Shown piece by piece: positions 1 through 8,779 of a stretch of 64,000 nt of DNA. A program made the translations under genes and the position numbers. Each line of letters begins with the position of its first letter. The first letter of the stretch is position 1. Under the pieces are notes generated by a model that made no database searches, was not told the DNA's origin, and saw only the letters and a list, made by a program, of their open reading frames with translations. Source of the DNA: Candidatus Aalborgiella aggregata (GTDB lineage Bacteria; Pseudomonadota; Gammaproteobacteria; Burkholderiales; Burkholderiaceae_C); assembly GCA_016705065.1 (NCBI GenBank), contig JADIYY010000001.1, positions 744,001 through 808,000 on the forward strand, read 5' to 3'.

Positions 1-1422
1 AGCTTCTGTTTTGGCGATCTCTGCGGCAATGGCTTTGGCTGTTTGGCCACCGTCACGAGCGGTTTTGCGACCGACCAAATCGTTGGCTTGAATGGCTGTG
101 GTGCCTTCGTATATGGTCAAAATACGTGCATCGCGGTAGTACTGCGCTGCGCCGGTTTCTTCAATGAAGCCCATGCCGCCATGAATTTGCACGCCAAGGC
201 TGGTGATTTCTAAACTTTGCTCGGTGCTATAGCCTTTGACCAGCGGCACCATGAAATCGTAATACGCCGCATTTTGTTTGCGAGCCTCAGGCTCAGGGTG
301 ATGATGCGCGGCATCGTAGGCTGCGGCTGAAGTAAGGGCCAAAGCGCGGCAGCCTTCTGTGCTGGCACGCATGGTCATCAGCATGCGTTTGATATCTGGG
401 TGGTGAATGATGGGGGCGCTGGCGGCAATCGAACCATCGACTGGGCGGCTTTGCACGCGGTCTTTGGCAAACTGCACCGCTTTTTGGTAGGCGCGTTCAG
501 CAATTGAAATGCCCTGTACGCCCACGCCAAAACGGGCAGCGTTCATCATGATGAACATGTATTCCAAGCCACGGTTTTCTTCACCTACCAAGTAGCCCAC
601 AGCACCGCCATGGTCACCGTACTGCAAGACGGAAGTTGGGCTGGCAGAAATTCCAAGCTTGTGTTCGATACTGACGCTGTATACATCGTTGCGCGCACCC
701 AGAGAACCGTCTTTGTTCACCAAGAATTTAGGCACCACAAACAAGCTGATGCCTTTCACGCCTTCAGGTGCGCCTGGCACACGCGCCAGCACCAAGTGGA
801 TGATGTTGTCCACCATGTCATGCTCACCCCATGTGATGAAGATTTTGGTGCCAAACACTTTGTAAGTGCCGTCGGCTTGCGGCTCAGCGCGGCTGCGAAC
901 CAAGGCTAAATCAGAGCCGGCTTGGGGTTCGGTCAAATTCATGGTGCCGGTCCAAGTGCCGTTCACCAATTTTTCCAAATAGATGTCTTTCATTTCAGGC
1001 GAACCTGCAATGATCAAAGCTTCAATCACACCGTCGGTCAACATCGGGCACAGCGCAAAACTCATGTTGGCGCTGTGCAGCATTTCTGTGCAGGCCGTGC
1101 CAATGGTTTTGGGCAGACCTTGGCCACCTACATCCACAGGGTGTTGCAGACCTTGCCAACCACCTGCCGTGAACTGTGCAAATGCTTCTTTGAAGCCTGG
1201 CGAACTGCTGACGTGGCCGTCTTTGAATTTGGGGTGGTTCAAATCACCCACGCGGTTCAATGGTGCCATCACGCCTTCATTGAATTTGGCACATTCTTCC
1301 AGCACCGCTTGCGCCGTGTCCAGTCCCGCATCTTCAAAACCTGGCAGCTTGGCAACTTGATCGATGTTGGCCAAATATTGCATGTCAAATAGCATGTCTT
1401 TGACGGGGGCGCGGTAACTCAT
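1..1422 (-). CDS. acyl-CoA dehydrogenase, 3' end cut by window edge
   Basis: FAD-dependent acyl-CoA dehydrogenase that introduces the 2,3 double bond in acyl-CoA and passes electrons to ETF. 474 codons are visible from an ATG at 1422; the frame is still open at base 1. The start reads MSYRAPVKDMLFDM, typical of the long (about 600-residue) subfamily with an extra C-terminal domain, so roughly a fifth is missing. The substrate loop NLTEPQAGSDLALV and the catalytic-glutamate segment IYEGTTAIQANDLVGRK (Glu near residue 439) are present. It is followed divergently upstream by etfA/etfB on the same strand, its likely electron acceptors. Substrate chain length cannot be read from the sequence. Confidence 0.9.
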   Translation of the reverse strand, partial: MSYRAPVKDMLFDMQYLANIDQVAKLPGFEDAGLDTAQAVLEECAKFNEGVMAPLNRVGDLNHPKFKDGHVSSSPGFKEAFAQFTAGGWQGLQHPVDVGGQGLPKTIGTACTEMLHSANMSFALCPMLTDGVIEALIIAGSPEMKDIYLEKLVNGTWTGTMNLTEPQAGSDLALVRSRAEPQADGTYKVFGTKIFITWGEHDMVDNIIHLVLARVPGAPEGVKGISLFVVPKFLVNKDGSLGARNDVYSVSIEHKLGISASPTSVLQYGDHGGAVGYLVGEENRGLEYMFIMMNAARFGVGVQGISIAERAYQKAVQFAKDRVQSRPVDGSIAASAPIIHHPDIKRMLMTMRASTEGCRALALTSAAAYDAAHHHPEPEARKQNAAYYDFMVPLVKGYSTEQSLEITSLGVQIHGGMGFIEETGAAQYYRDARILTIYEGTTAIQANDLVGRKTARDGGQTAKAIAAEIAKTEA

Positions 1423-1492
1423 GATGGTGTCCTTGAACTAAACGATGGAAGCGGATTTAGAAAAATAACTAGGGTGTGTCTAAGGTGAGAAT

Positions 1493-2425
1493 TTACAGCG
1501 CAGCTACCAATTCAGGCACTGCCGTGAACAAATCAGCCTCTAAACCGTAATCAGCCACGCTGAAAATAGGTGCTTCGGGGTCTTTGTTGATGGCTACGAT
1601 GACTTTGCTGTCTTTCATACCTGCCAAGTGCTGTATCGCACCACTGATACCTGCTGCAATGTACAACTGCGGTGCAACAATTTTGCCAGTTTGACCCACT
1701 TGCCAATCGTTCGGTGCGTAACCCGCATCGACAGCGGCACGTGATGCGCCCAAAGCCGCACCGAGTTTGTCAGCCAATGGTGTCATCACCTCGTTGAATT
1801 TTTCAGCACTGCCCAATGCGCGGCCACCGCTGACAATGATTTTGGCTGCAGTGAGTTCAGGTCTGTCGTTCTTGGCAATTTCGCTGCTGACAAAAGTTGC
1901 GGTATTTGCAACAGGGCTGAATGCTACGGTTTCAATAGCAACTGCGGCAGCATTTGTGCCAGCTGGATCGAAACCTGTGGTACGAACGGTGATGACCTTG
2001 ATGGCATCGCTGCTTTGCACGGTGGCAATGGCATTGCCCGCGTAAATCGGACGCTCAAACGTATCGGCGCTCACCACTTTGGTGATGTCTGAAATTTGTG
2101 CGACATCCAATTTGGCAGCCACACGCGGTGCTGCATTTTTGCCGCTGGCAGTGGCTGGAAACAAGATATGGCTGTAGTTTTTGGCAACGACCAGCACGGC
2201 TGAAGCCACGCTCTCAGCCACGCCATGTGCCAATGATGCGTCTTCAGTGTGTATTACTTTGCTCACACCTGCAATTTGGGCGGCTTGTGCGGCGGCTGCA
2301 CCGGCATTCGAGCCTGCAATCAGAACATGCACATCACCACCGCATTGTGCGGCTGCGGTGACGGTGTTCAAGGTAGCGCCTTTGACGCTGGCGTTGTCGT
2401 GTTCTGCAATGACTAATATGGACAT
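1493..2425 (-). CDS. etfA: electron transfer flavoprotein alpha subunit
   Basis: FAD-carrying subunit of the soluble ETF heterodimer; collects electrons from acyl-CoA dehydrogenases and delivers them to ETF:quinone oxidoreductase. 310 residues, normal for the family. The FAD-binding C-terminal half is recognisable from SGGRALGSAEKFNEVM, WQVGQTGKIVAPQLYIAAG and GISGAIQHLAGM. The ATG at 2425 is preceded by an AGAGGA ribosome site. It lies 45 bases behind etfB on the same strand and 70 bases before the acyl-CoA dehydrogenase, so the three form a fatty- or amino-acid oxidation unit. Confidence 0.95.
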   Translation of the reverse strand: MSILVIAEHDNASVKGATLNTVTAAAQCGGDVHVLIAGSNAGAAAAQAAQIAGVSKVIHTEDASLAHGVAESVASAVLVVAKNYSHILFPATASGKNAAPRVAAKLDVAQISDITKVVSADTFERPIYAGNAIATVQSSDAIKVITVRTTGFDPAGTNAAAVAIETVAFSPVANTATFVSSEIAKNDRPELTAAKIIVSGGRALGSAEKFNEVMTPLADKLGAALGASRAAVDAGYAPNDWQVGQTGKIVAPQLYIAAGISGAIQHLAGMKDSKVIVAINKDPEAPIFSVADYGLEADLFTAVPELVAAL

Positions 2426-2470
2426 GTTGGTATTCCTCTATGTGTATTCGTTTTGAAGTTCTTTGTAAAA

Positions 2471-3220
2471 TTAAATAACCTTGGCTTCGGTCTTTAACTT
2501 AGCTACCAGTGTGGCCACATCAGGCACTTTGATGCCCGCGCCACGTTTGGCAGGCTCACTGACTTTGAGGGTTTTGATGCGCGGTGCAATGTCCACACCC
2601 AAGTCCTCTGGTTTGAAGGTGTCGAGTTGCTTTTTCTTGGCCTTCATGATGTTGGGCAAGGTGACATAACGCGGCTCGTTCAAGCGCAAATCGGTGGTGA
2701 TGACGGCTGGCAAGCTCATGGTCAATGTTTCCATACCACCATCAACTTCGCGTGCCACAGTGGCTTTGCCATCGGCAATTTCTACTTTGGATGCAAAAGT
2801 GGCTTGCGGCATGTCAGCCAATGCAGCTAGCATTTGACCTGTTTGGTTGCAATCATCGTCAATGGCTTGCTTGCCAAGAATGACCAATCCAGCTTGTTCT
2901 TTGTCTACCAAAGCTTTGAGAATTTTGGCAACGGCTAAAGGTTGCAACTCTTCTGCTGTCTCTACCAGTATGGCACGGTCTGCACCAATGGCCATGGCTG
3001 TTCTAAGTGTCTCTGTGCATTGGGTAACGCCGCAAGATACAGCGATGACTTCTGTAGCAACGCCTTTTTCTTTGAGACGAACCGCTTCTTCAATTGCGAT
3101 TTCGTCAAATGGGTTCATGCTCATTTTCACGTTGGCGATATCGACGCCGGTATTGTCTGATTTAACACGGACCTTGACGTTGTAATCGACAACGCGTTTA
3201 ACTGCGACCAAAATCTTCAT
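2471..3220 (-). CDS. etfB: electron transfer flavoprotein beta subunit
   Basis: AMP-binding partner of EtfA. 249 residues, full length, starting MKILVAVKRVVDYNVKVRVK and carrying the family signature region VILGKQAIDDDCNQTGQMLA and SLPAVITTDLRLNEPRY. An AGGAG ribosome site lies just upstream of the ATG at 3220. It is the first gene of the etfB-etfA-acyl-CoA dehydrogenase unit; a 24-base palindrome at 3285-3308 sits 65 bases upstream and is the likely control site. Confidence 0.95.
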   Translation of the reverse strand: MKILVAVKRVVDYNVKVRVKSDNTGVDIANVKMSMNPFDEIAIEEAVRLKEKGVATEVIAVSCGVTQCTETLRTAMAIGADRAILVETAEELQPLAVAKILKALVDKEQAGLVILGKQAIDDDCNQTGQMLAALADMPQATFASKVEIADGKATVAREVDGGMETLTMSLPAVITTDLRLNEPRYVTLPNIMKAKKKQLDTFKPEDLGVDIAPRIKTLKVSEPAKRGAGIKVPDVATLVAKLKTEAKVI

Positions 3221-3284
3221 TTGAAGTGACTCCTGTTTTGAATTGATACCGACTGCAATTTGACATACTCTCAGAATAAACGAG

Positions 3285-3308
3285 GTTGACGTTTACGTTA
3301 ACGTCAAC
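3285..3308. promoter_or_regulatory. palindromic operator candidate upstream of etfB
   Basis: Perfect 8-base arms GTTGACGT and ACGTCAAC around TTACGTTA. The repeated ACGT-TTACG-TTAACGT pattern resembles sites of the MerR-family regulator LiuR, which controls branched-chain amino acid and acyl-CoA oxidation genes in proteobacteria. The match to LiuR is from memory of the motif and is an inference; no liuR gene is in the window. Confidence 0.5.
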
Positions 3309-3359
3309 CAATTCAAGCGATTGTAGGTTGTATTATCCACAAAAAATAGTACGACCGTG

Positions 3360-3698
3360 CTATTTTTTGAAATTATCTGAATTTTGGAGCTCATGGAGGT
3401 CTGAATCTGTCAATTCAATGACCGTTAAATGGTTATCTTTGGCGAAATTCATCACAAAATCCCAAGCCATAGGCTCTAATGAACGAATGTCGCTCTTCAC
3501 CACCACGCACCTCACATCGCCAAAAACTCGGGGAACACACCATGGTGAATAACTCAATTGTCTGCCAGATTGGGCGCCGCCAGGCCGAAATTGGCTCATC
3601 ACACCAGCCAAACGTTCAGACCAATCGCTGGGTCGAAAGGTTTTACCTTCGTTGGTGATGCCTTTGATGATGTAGGTTTTGCTGTTGGCGTGTGTCAT
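3360..3698 (-). CDS. DUF3579 family protein
   Basis: Small conserved betaproteobacterial protein of unknown function. The family pattern is clear: a GITNEGKTFRPSDWSERLAG start, then SPWCVPRVFGDVRCVVV, then MAWDFVMNFAKDNHL. The start chosen is the ATG at 3698 (MTHANSK), which gives 112 residues in line with the family; an in-frame upstream start at 3746 would add 16 residues lacking family resemblance. It is transcribed away from soeA, so 3699-3930 is a divergent control region. Confidence 0.8.
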   Translation of the reverse strand: MTHANSKTYIIKGITNEGKTFRPSDWSERLAGVMSQFRPGGAQSGRQLSYSPWCVPRVFGDVRCVVVKSDIRSLEPMAWDFVMNFAKDNHLTVIELTDSDLHELQNSDNFKK

Positions 3699-3839
3699 GC
3701 GGGGTGTGCAATTAAATCCAATGCGTACATGCGTGTTTTGCTGCATCGCATCAGTATTCTATCTTATATAAGACATAAGAATATTGATGAATTGAGTCGC
3801 GCACTTTTGTATAAGAAAATTTTTAAAAACAAAACTGCG

Positions 3840-3881
3840 CTACCCGATTGGGTAATGAATGCATACCCCTGTCGGTAGTAG
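3840..3881 (+). promoter_or_regulatory. 42-bp element, copy 1 (upstream of soeA)
   Basis: Matches 8611-8652 at 34 of 42 positions without gaps. It begins CTACCCGATTGGGT, where ACCC-GATT-GGGT is an inverted repeat, and ends CGGTAGTAG, so the outer CTACC and GGTAG ends also pair. It includes TACCCCT, the form of a NarL-type heptamer. Only these two strong copies were found in the window, each just before a sulfur-oxidation operon, which suggests a shared activator site. Which regulator binds is not known. Confidence 0.55.
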
Positions 3882-3930
3882 ACACATAATGGGCTCTGAC
3901 GTCAAATCACACTTTTCATCTAAAAGCTCT

Positions 3931-6858
3931 ATGTCCGCTACGCCTATTCACAACCCCAGCGCAAACCCTCGTCCACAAGCTGTGACGGAAGTTAAAAACA
4001 CCACGTGCTACATGTGTGCGTGCCGCTGTGGCATTCGGGTTCATTTACGCGATGGCGAAGTCAGATACATTGAAGGTAACCCTGACCACCCTTTGAATCA
4101 GGGCGTTTTGTGCGCCAAGGGTTCGTCTGGCATCATGAAGCAGTATTCACCTGCGCGTTTAACAAAACCTTTGCGACGCAAACCAGGCAGTGAACGAGGT
4201 GCTGGTGAATTTGAAGCCATAGAGTGGGATGAAGCATTTTCTATCCTAGAAAAACGTCTGCAAAAGATACGCGAAACTGACCCAAAGAAGTTTGCACTGT
4301 TTACTGGACGTGATCAGATGCAAGCCTTAACCGGTTTGTTTGCGCGCCAGTTTGGCACACCCAATTACGCCGCACATGGTGGCTTTTGCTCTGTCAACAT
4401 GGCTGCTGGCATGATTTACACGATTGGTGGCTCATTTTGGGAATTTGGTGGCCCAGATTTAGATCGCGCCAAATTGTTCGTGATGATTGGCACGGCAGAA
4501 GATCACCATTCCAATCCCATGAAAATTGCCTTGTCAAAATTCAAGCGGGACGGTGGACGTTTTATTTCCATTAACCCGATTCGCACAGGCTACTCTGCCA
4601 TTGCAGACGAATGGATGCCCATCAAACCCGGAACTGACGGTGCTTTGCTGTTGGCATTGATACACGAACTCATCAAAACTGGTTTGTACGACCGAGAGTT
4701 TTTGGTGCGCTATACCAATTCAGGCGAACTGGTGAATTTGAATACCGCGCAGGACGAATTTGGCATGTTTGTGCGCACCGAAGTACCAGAAGAGGAAGGA
4801 TGTTTTGACCCGCAAAACAAACTGTGGTGGGACCGTGCCAGCAACAAACCTGTTGTGACCCATGCCGAAGGGTGTGATCCGTATTTGTTGGGCGAATTCA
4901 GACTTTCAGATGGTACATTGGTTAAACCAGCTTTTCAACTTTTAAAAGAACGTGTAGAAGAATACACGCCGGATTGGGCGGCTAGTATCACCGGTTTATC
5001 GGCTGATTCGATTCGAAAATTGGCGCATGAAATGGGAATCACCGCGCGCGATCAAACCATTGAACTGCCAATTCCGTGGACCGACTCGTGGGGGAAAGAG
5101 CATGATACGGTCACGGGAAACCCTGTTGCTTTCCACGCCATGCGCGGCATTGCCGCCCATTCCAACGGGTTTCACACCATTCGTGCATTGGCGATTTTGA
5201 TGTCGCTCTTGGGAACCATTGATAGACCAGGCGGTTTTAGACACAAAGCACCCTTCCCTCGCCCTATTCCACCATGTGCCAAAACACCCAATACGCCCTT
5301 GGCAATCAAACCCAATTCGCCACTCGATGGCATGCCACTGGGTTGGCCTGCTGAACCGGATGATTTGTTTGTAGATGACGATGGCAAACCCGTTCGCTTA
5401 GACAAAGCATTCTCGTGGGAATACCCACTGTCAGTCCATGGCATGATGCACAACGCCATCACCAATGCTTGGCGTGGCGATCCGTACCCGATTGATACTC
5501 TGCTGCTGTTCATGGCGAATATGGCTTGGAACTCATCGATGAACACTTCCGAAGTTCGAAAGATGTTGGTCGACAAACGCGAGGATGGTGAATACAAAAT
5601 TCCATTCTTGGTTGTGTGCGATGCGTTCCAATCAGAAACAACGGCCTTTGCCGATTTGGTTTTGCCTGATACCACATACCTGGAACGGCATGATGTGATG
5701 TCCATGTTGGACAGACCTATTTCAGAATTTGACGGCCCTGTTGATTCAGTGCGTATCCCCGTGTTGCCGCCCACAGGTGACAGCAAGCCTTTTCAAGAAG
5801 TACTGATTGAATTGGCCAGTCGCCTTAAATTTCCCGCATTCGTTCGACCGAATGGTGAGCGTAAATACCGCGATTACCCCGACTTCATCATCAATTACGA
5901 AACCGAACCTGGTTCAGGTATCGGTTTCCTATCTGGCTGGCGCGGCAAAGGTGGCGAAAAATTCCTGAAGGGTGAACCCAATCCGCGCCAATGGGAAATG
6001 TACGAAAAAAACAATTGTGTTTATCACCACAAATTACCTGCTTCTTACCAATACATGCGCAATTGGAACAAAGGCTATTTGGAATGGTCGCAGCGCAACC
6101 GCGTACAGCGCTACGCCGAGCCCATCAACATACATATCTATTCCGAAGTGTTGCAAAAATTTCGCATGGCAGCACAAGGCAAAGGCTATTCGCGCAAACC
6201 ACCTGAGCATTTGAAAAAGCGCATTGAAACCTATTTTGATCCACTGCCGTTTTATTTTGAGCCCTTGGAAACACAACAATCAGATTTGACAAAGTTCCCT
6301 CTGAATGCGGTAACGCAACGCCCTATGGCGATGTACCATTCGTGGGATTCGCAAAATGCATGGTTACGTCAAATTCACACACACAACCATCTGTATGTGA
6401 ACCCAAAAGTTGCCAAAGCAGCTGGCATTCAAGACGGTGGCTGGATGTGGGTTGAATCCCAATGGGGGAAAGTTCGATGCATGGCCAAATACTCCGAATC
6501 CGTCGAGCCAGGCACTGTATGGACTTGGAATGCAATTGGGAAATCTGCGGGAGCTTGGAATTTGTCGCCTGATGCAAACGAATCTCAACGTGGGTTTTTG
6601 CTGAATCACCTCATCAGTGAAGAATTGTGTGCATTGCCTGGTTGCGAATCTCCTTCCTCCAATTCAGATCCTGTAACGGGCCAAGCGGCTTGGTACGATG
6701 TGCGCGTGCGTATCAGCAAAGCTGAGCCAGATGCCAAAGATACATGGCCACAATTCGCTACGGTACCGACAGCTCCTGGAATGAAAGCCAGTGCGTCTAT
6801 TTTGAATTATTTTGCTGGGCGTAACAAAAATGGTCTAAGCAAAGGGGGTCAGAAATGA
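3931..6858 (+). CDS. soeA: sulfite dehydrogenase (quinone) molybdopterin subunit SoeA
   Basis: Catalytic subunit of the cytoplasmic, membrane-bound SoeABC complex that oxidises sulfite to sulfate. A member of the DMSO reductase family of molybdopterin oxidoreductases: N-terminal 4Fe-4S ligands Cys26, 29, 33 and 61 (CYMCACRCG ... LCAKG), then the MGD-binding domains and a C-terminal dinucleotide-binding domain. GGFCSVNMAAG probably holds the Mo ligand (inferred). No Tat signal, consistent with a cytoplasmic enzyme. The ATG at 3931 gives 975 residues; in-frame ATGs at 3859 and 3889 exist, but the first lies inside the 42-bp upstream element. None has a strong ribosome site. It overlaps soeB by 4 bases. 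Confidence 0.85.
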   Translation: MSATPIHNPSANPRPQAVTEVKNTTCYMCACRCGIRVHLRDGEVRYIEGNPDHPLNQGVLCAKGSSGIMKQYSPARLTKPLRRKPGSERGAGEFEAIEWDEAFSILEKRLQKIRETDPKKFALFTGRDQMQALTGLFARQFGTPNYAAHGGFCSVNMAAGMIYTIGGSFWEFGGPDLDRAKLFVMIGTAEDHHSNPMKIALSKFKRDGGRFISINPIRTGYSAIADEWMPIKPGTDGALLLALIHELIKTGLYDREFLVRYTNSGELVNLNTAQDEFGMFVRTEVPEEEGCFDPQNKLWWDRASNKPVVTHAEGCDPYLLGEFRLSDGTLVKPAFQLLKERVEEYTPDWAASITGLSADSIRKLAHEMGITARDQTIELPIPWTDSWGKEHDTVTGNPVAFHAMRGIAAHSNGFHTIRALAILMSLLGTIDRPGGFRHKAPFPRPIPPCAKTPNTPLAIKPNSPLDGMPLGWPAEPDDLFVDDDGKPVRLDKAFSWEYPLSVHGMMHNAITNAWRGDPYPIDTLLLFMANMAWNSSMNTSEVRKMLVDKREDGEYKIPFLVVCDAFQSETTAFADLVLPDTTYLERHDVMSMLDRPISEFDGPVDSVRIPVLPPTGDSKPFQEVLIELASRLKFPAFVRPNGERKYRDYPDFIINYETEPGSGIGFLSGWRGKGGEKFLKGEPNPRQWEMYEKNNCVYHHKLPASYQYMRNWNKGYLEWSQRNRVQRYAEPINIHIYSEVLQKFRMAAQGKGYSRKPPEHLKKRIETYFDPLPFYFEPLETQQSDLTKFPLNAVTQRPMAMYHSWDSQNAWLRQIHTHNHLYVNPKVAKAAGIQDGGWMWVESQWGKVRCMAKYSESVEPGTVWTWNAIGKSAGAWNLSPDANESQRGFLLNHLISEELCALPGCESPSSNSDPVTGQAAWYDVRVRISKAEPDAKDTWPQFATVPTAPGMKASASILNYFAGRNKNGLSKGGQK

Positions 6859-7580
6859 CACAGCTCGCTTTGGTGATTGATCTCAACGTTTGTGTTGGTT
6901 GTCATGCCTGTGTTACCAGCTGCAAGCAATGGAACACATCGGGTGCTGCGGGTTCTTTGACGGATGAGAACCCCTATGACAAAGACCCATCAGGTACTTT
7001 TTTTAACCGTGTTCAGACTTTTGAAGTAGGCGAATTCCCGAACACCCAGACGGTGCATTTTCCGAAATCGTGTTTGCATTGTGAAGAACCACCTTGCGTT
7101 CCTGTATGCCCAACGGGTGCCAGCTATAAGCGCAAAGAGGATGGCATTGTGCTGGTAGATTACGACAAATGCATAGGCTGCAAGTATTGCTCTTGGGCTT
7201 GCCCATACGGTGCGCGTGAGTTTGATGAGTCACGTAAGGTCATGACCAAATGCACGCTGTGTGTAGACCGTATTCACAATCAAGCTTTACCCGAGCGGGA
7301 GCGTAAACCCGCTTGCGTACTGTCCTGCCCTACCAGTGCGCGTTTATTCGGCGACATTCACGATTCTGAATCGGTCGTATCCAAAGCCATTCGCGACTAT
7401 GCGGGTTATGCCTTGATGCCTGAATGGGGTACACAACCATCCAACCATTATTTGCCAAGGCGGAAAAACCCTGTGCACATTCACCATGATGAGCTGACGC
7501 GTGTTGATAATCCTTTGAAGATAGATCAATTGTTGCCTAAACCAAATATGTCGGAAGCATCATTGGATGACATTGCTTAA
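6855..7580 (+). CDS. soeB: sulfite dehydrogenase (quinone) iron-sulfur subunit SoeB
   Basis: Electron-transfer subunit with four 4Fe-4S clusters, passing electrons from SoeA to the membrane subunit. 241 residues. Cysteine groups in order: CVGCHACVTSC (residues 13-23), CLHCEEPPCVPVCP, CIGCKYCSWACP and CTLCVDRI with a later ACVLSCP. It shares an ATGA overlap with soeA, indicating translational coupling, and is followed 23 bases later by soeC. DmsB/PsrB-type proteins share this architecture; the name rests on the neighbouring SoeA and SoeC and on the sat-apr context. Confidence 0.88.
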   Translation: MTQLALVIDLNVCVGCHACVTSCKQWNTSGAAGSLTDENPYDKDPSGTFFNRVQTFEVGEFPNTQTVHFPKSCLHCEEPPCVPVCPTGASYKRKEDGIVLVDYDKCIGCKYCSWACPYGAREFDESRKVMTKCTLCVDRIHNQALPERERKPACVLSCPTSARLFGDIHDSESVVSKAIRDYAGYALMPEWGTQPSNHYLPRRKNPVHIHHDELTRVDNPLKIDQLLPKPNMSEASLDDIA

Positions 7581-7603
7581 CCCAAACAGGCCAAATTGAC
7601 TCT

Positions 7604-8581
7604 ATGAAACCAGCATTTTCAGTAATTTTTCTAACCACTTTGATAGGTGCAGCGCAAGGTTTATTTTTGGCATTGTTCACGCATCAAACTTATTCACTGT
7701 TTGGATTGTTGCCTTTGCAATCAACATTTTTCTATGGCTATGGTTCTGCGTTGGCATTGCTTTTGCTCATAGGTGGTTTGATTGCTTCTTTCTTCCATTT
7801 AGGGCACCCAGAACGCGCGTGGCGAGCCGTGATGCAATGGCGTACATCTTGGCTAGCCCGTGAAGTGATTGTTCTGCCAATATTCATGGCTTTTGTTTTT
7901 CTGTACGGGGTCACGCATCTATCGGGCTTCAATCCAACATTCATCACATTGAACAGCGGATTGGTGGTTGATGCAACCATCGTCATTGGCATAGTGGCGA
8001 CCATTTTGGCATTCGCACTGTTCATCACAACGGGCATGGTGTATGCGGGTGTTCGATTTTTACAAGAATGGCACAGTCCATTGACTGTTATCAATTACAT
8101 CTTATTAGGGGGTGCATCTGGCTTTACTTTAGCGGCACTGTTCGCTTCTTATTCTGCGCCATCACAAGTCAATTTTTTCACAGGCTGGGCCATCATCATC
8201 ACAGTTCTAGCTTTGATTGGTCGCATTGCTTCACTGATTAGAAATGCTAAATTAAAACCAAAATCCACACTGCAAACAGCGATTGGTATCAAACACCCCA
8301 AAATCAGTCAAAACGCTGCTGGTTTCTTAGGAGGTTCGTTCAATACCCGTGAGTTTTTCCATGGCGCCACAAAATCGAAACTTAAACTGATCAAGTGGTT
8401 CTTTTTGGTGGCTGTTTTTGTCATCCCACTGACATTGTTATCCAGTGTGCTTGGCAATATTTCTACCAACATTTTGTTGGTCGCATTCGTCATCCAATAC
8501 CTCGGTTTGATTGCAGAAAGATGGTTTTTCTTTGCACAAGCAAATCATCCGCAAAATTTGTATTACCATGCCATAACATGA
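7604..8581 (+). CDS. soeC: sulfite dehydrogenase membrane anchor SoeC (DmsC family)
   Basis: Integral membrane subunit that anchors SoeAB to the inner face of the cytoplasmic membrane and hands electrons to quinone. 325 residues with about eight hydrophobic helices. The DmsC-family signature is clear: FHLGHPERAWRAVMQWRTSW (about residues 65-84) and LNSGLVVDATIVIGIV further on. Last gene of the soe operon, followed by the second 42-bp element and sat. Confidence 0.87.
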   Translation: MKPAFSVIFLTTLIGAAQGLFLALFTHQTYSLFGLLPLQSTFFYGYGSALALLLLIGGLIASFFHLGHPERAWRAVMQWRTSWLAREVIVLPIFMAFVFLYGVTHLSGFNPTFITLNSGLVVDATIVIGIVATILAFALFITTGMVYAGVRFLQEWHSPLTVINYILLGGASGFTLAALFASYSAPSQVNFFTGWAIIITVLALIGRIASLIRNAKLKPKSTLQTAIGIKHPKISQNAAGFLGGSFNTREFFHGATKSKLKLIKWFFLVAVFVIPLTLLSSVLGNISTNILLVAFVIQYLGLIAERWFFFAQANHPQNLYYHAIT

Positions 8582-8610
8582 ATTTGCATAATCCACCGAA
8601 TTTAACCCTA

Positions 8611-8652
8611 CTACCCGATTGGGTTATGCAAGCCCACCCCATGCGGTAGTAG
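8611..8652 (+). promoter_or_regulatory. 42-bp element, copy 2 (upstream of sat)
   Basis: Second copy of the element at 3840-3881, same orientation, 128 bases before the sat start. Differences fall in the middle (positions 15, 19, 21, 24, 25, 31-33); both ends are identical. It lies 30 bases after soeC, so it probably marks a separate promoter for sat-aprMBA under the same control as soeABC. The remaining 8653-8779 holds no further gene; GAAAAGAGA before 8780 is the ribosome site of sat. Confidence 0.55.
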
Positions 8653-8779
8653 CAAAAAATCTTGCCGTAGTTTGTAATTACGACTGTTATGGCTTTCAGT
8701 GTGAGCGGTGAGCAGTTATAGTTGTGCCTTCCACAAAGTTAACAAAAAATTAAACTAATTCATAGAAAAGAGACAGTTC

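Noticed and set aside
610..1392. Plus-strand frames of 99 to 156 codons opposite the acyl-CoA dehydrogenase
   Set aside because: Antisense shadows with no family resemblance; the minus-strand frame is clearly coding.
3859..3930. soeA start at 3859
   Set aside because: That ATG is inside the 42-bp element shared with the sat upstream region, which would then be coding in one copy and noncoding in the other.
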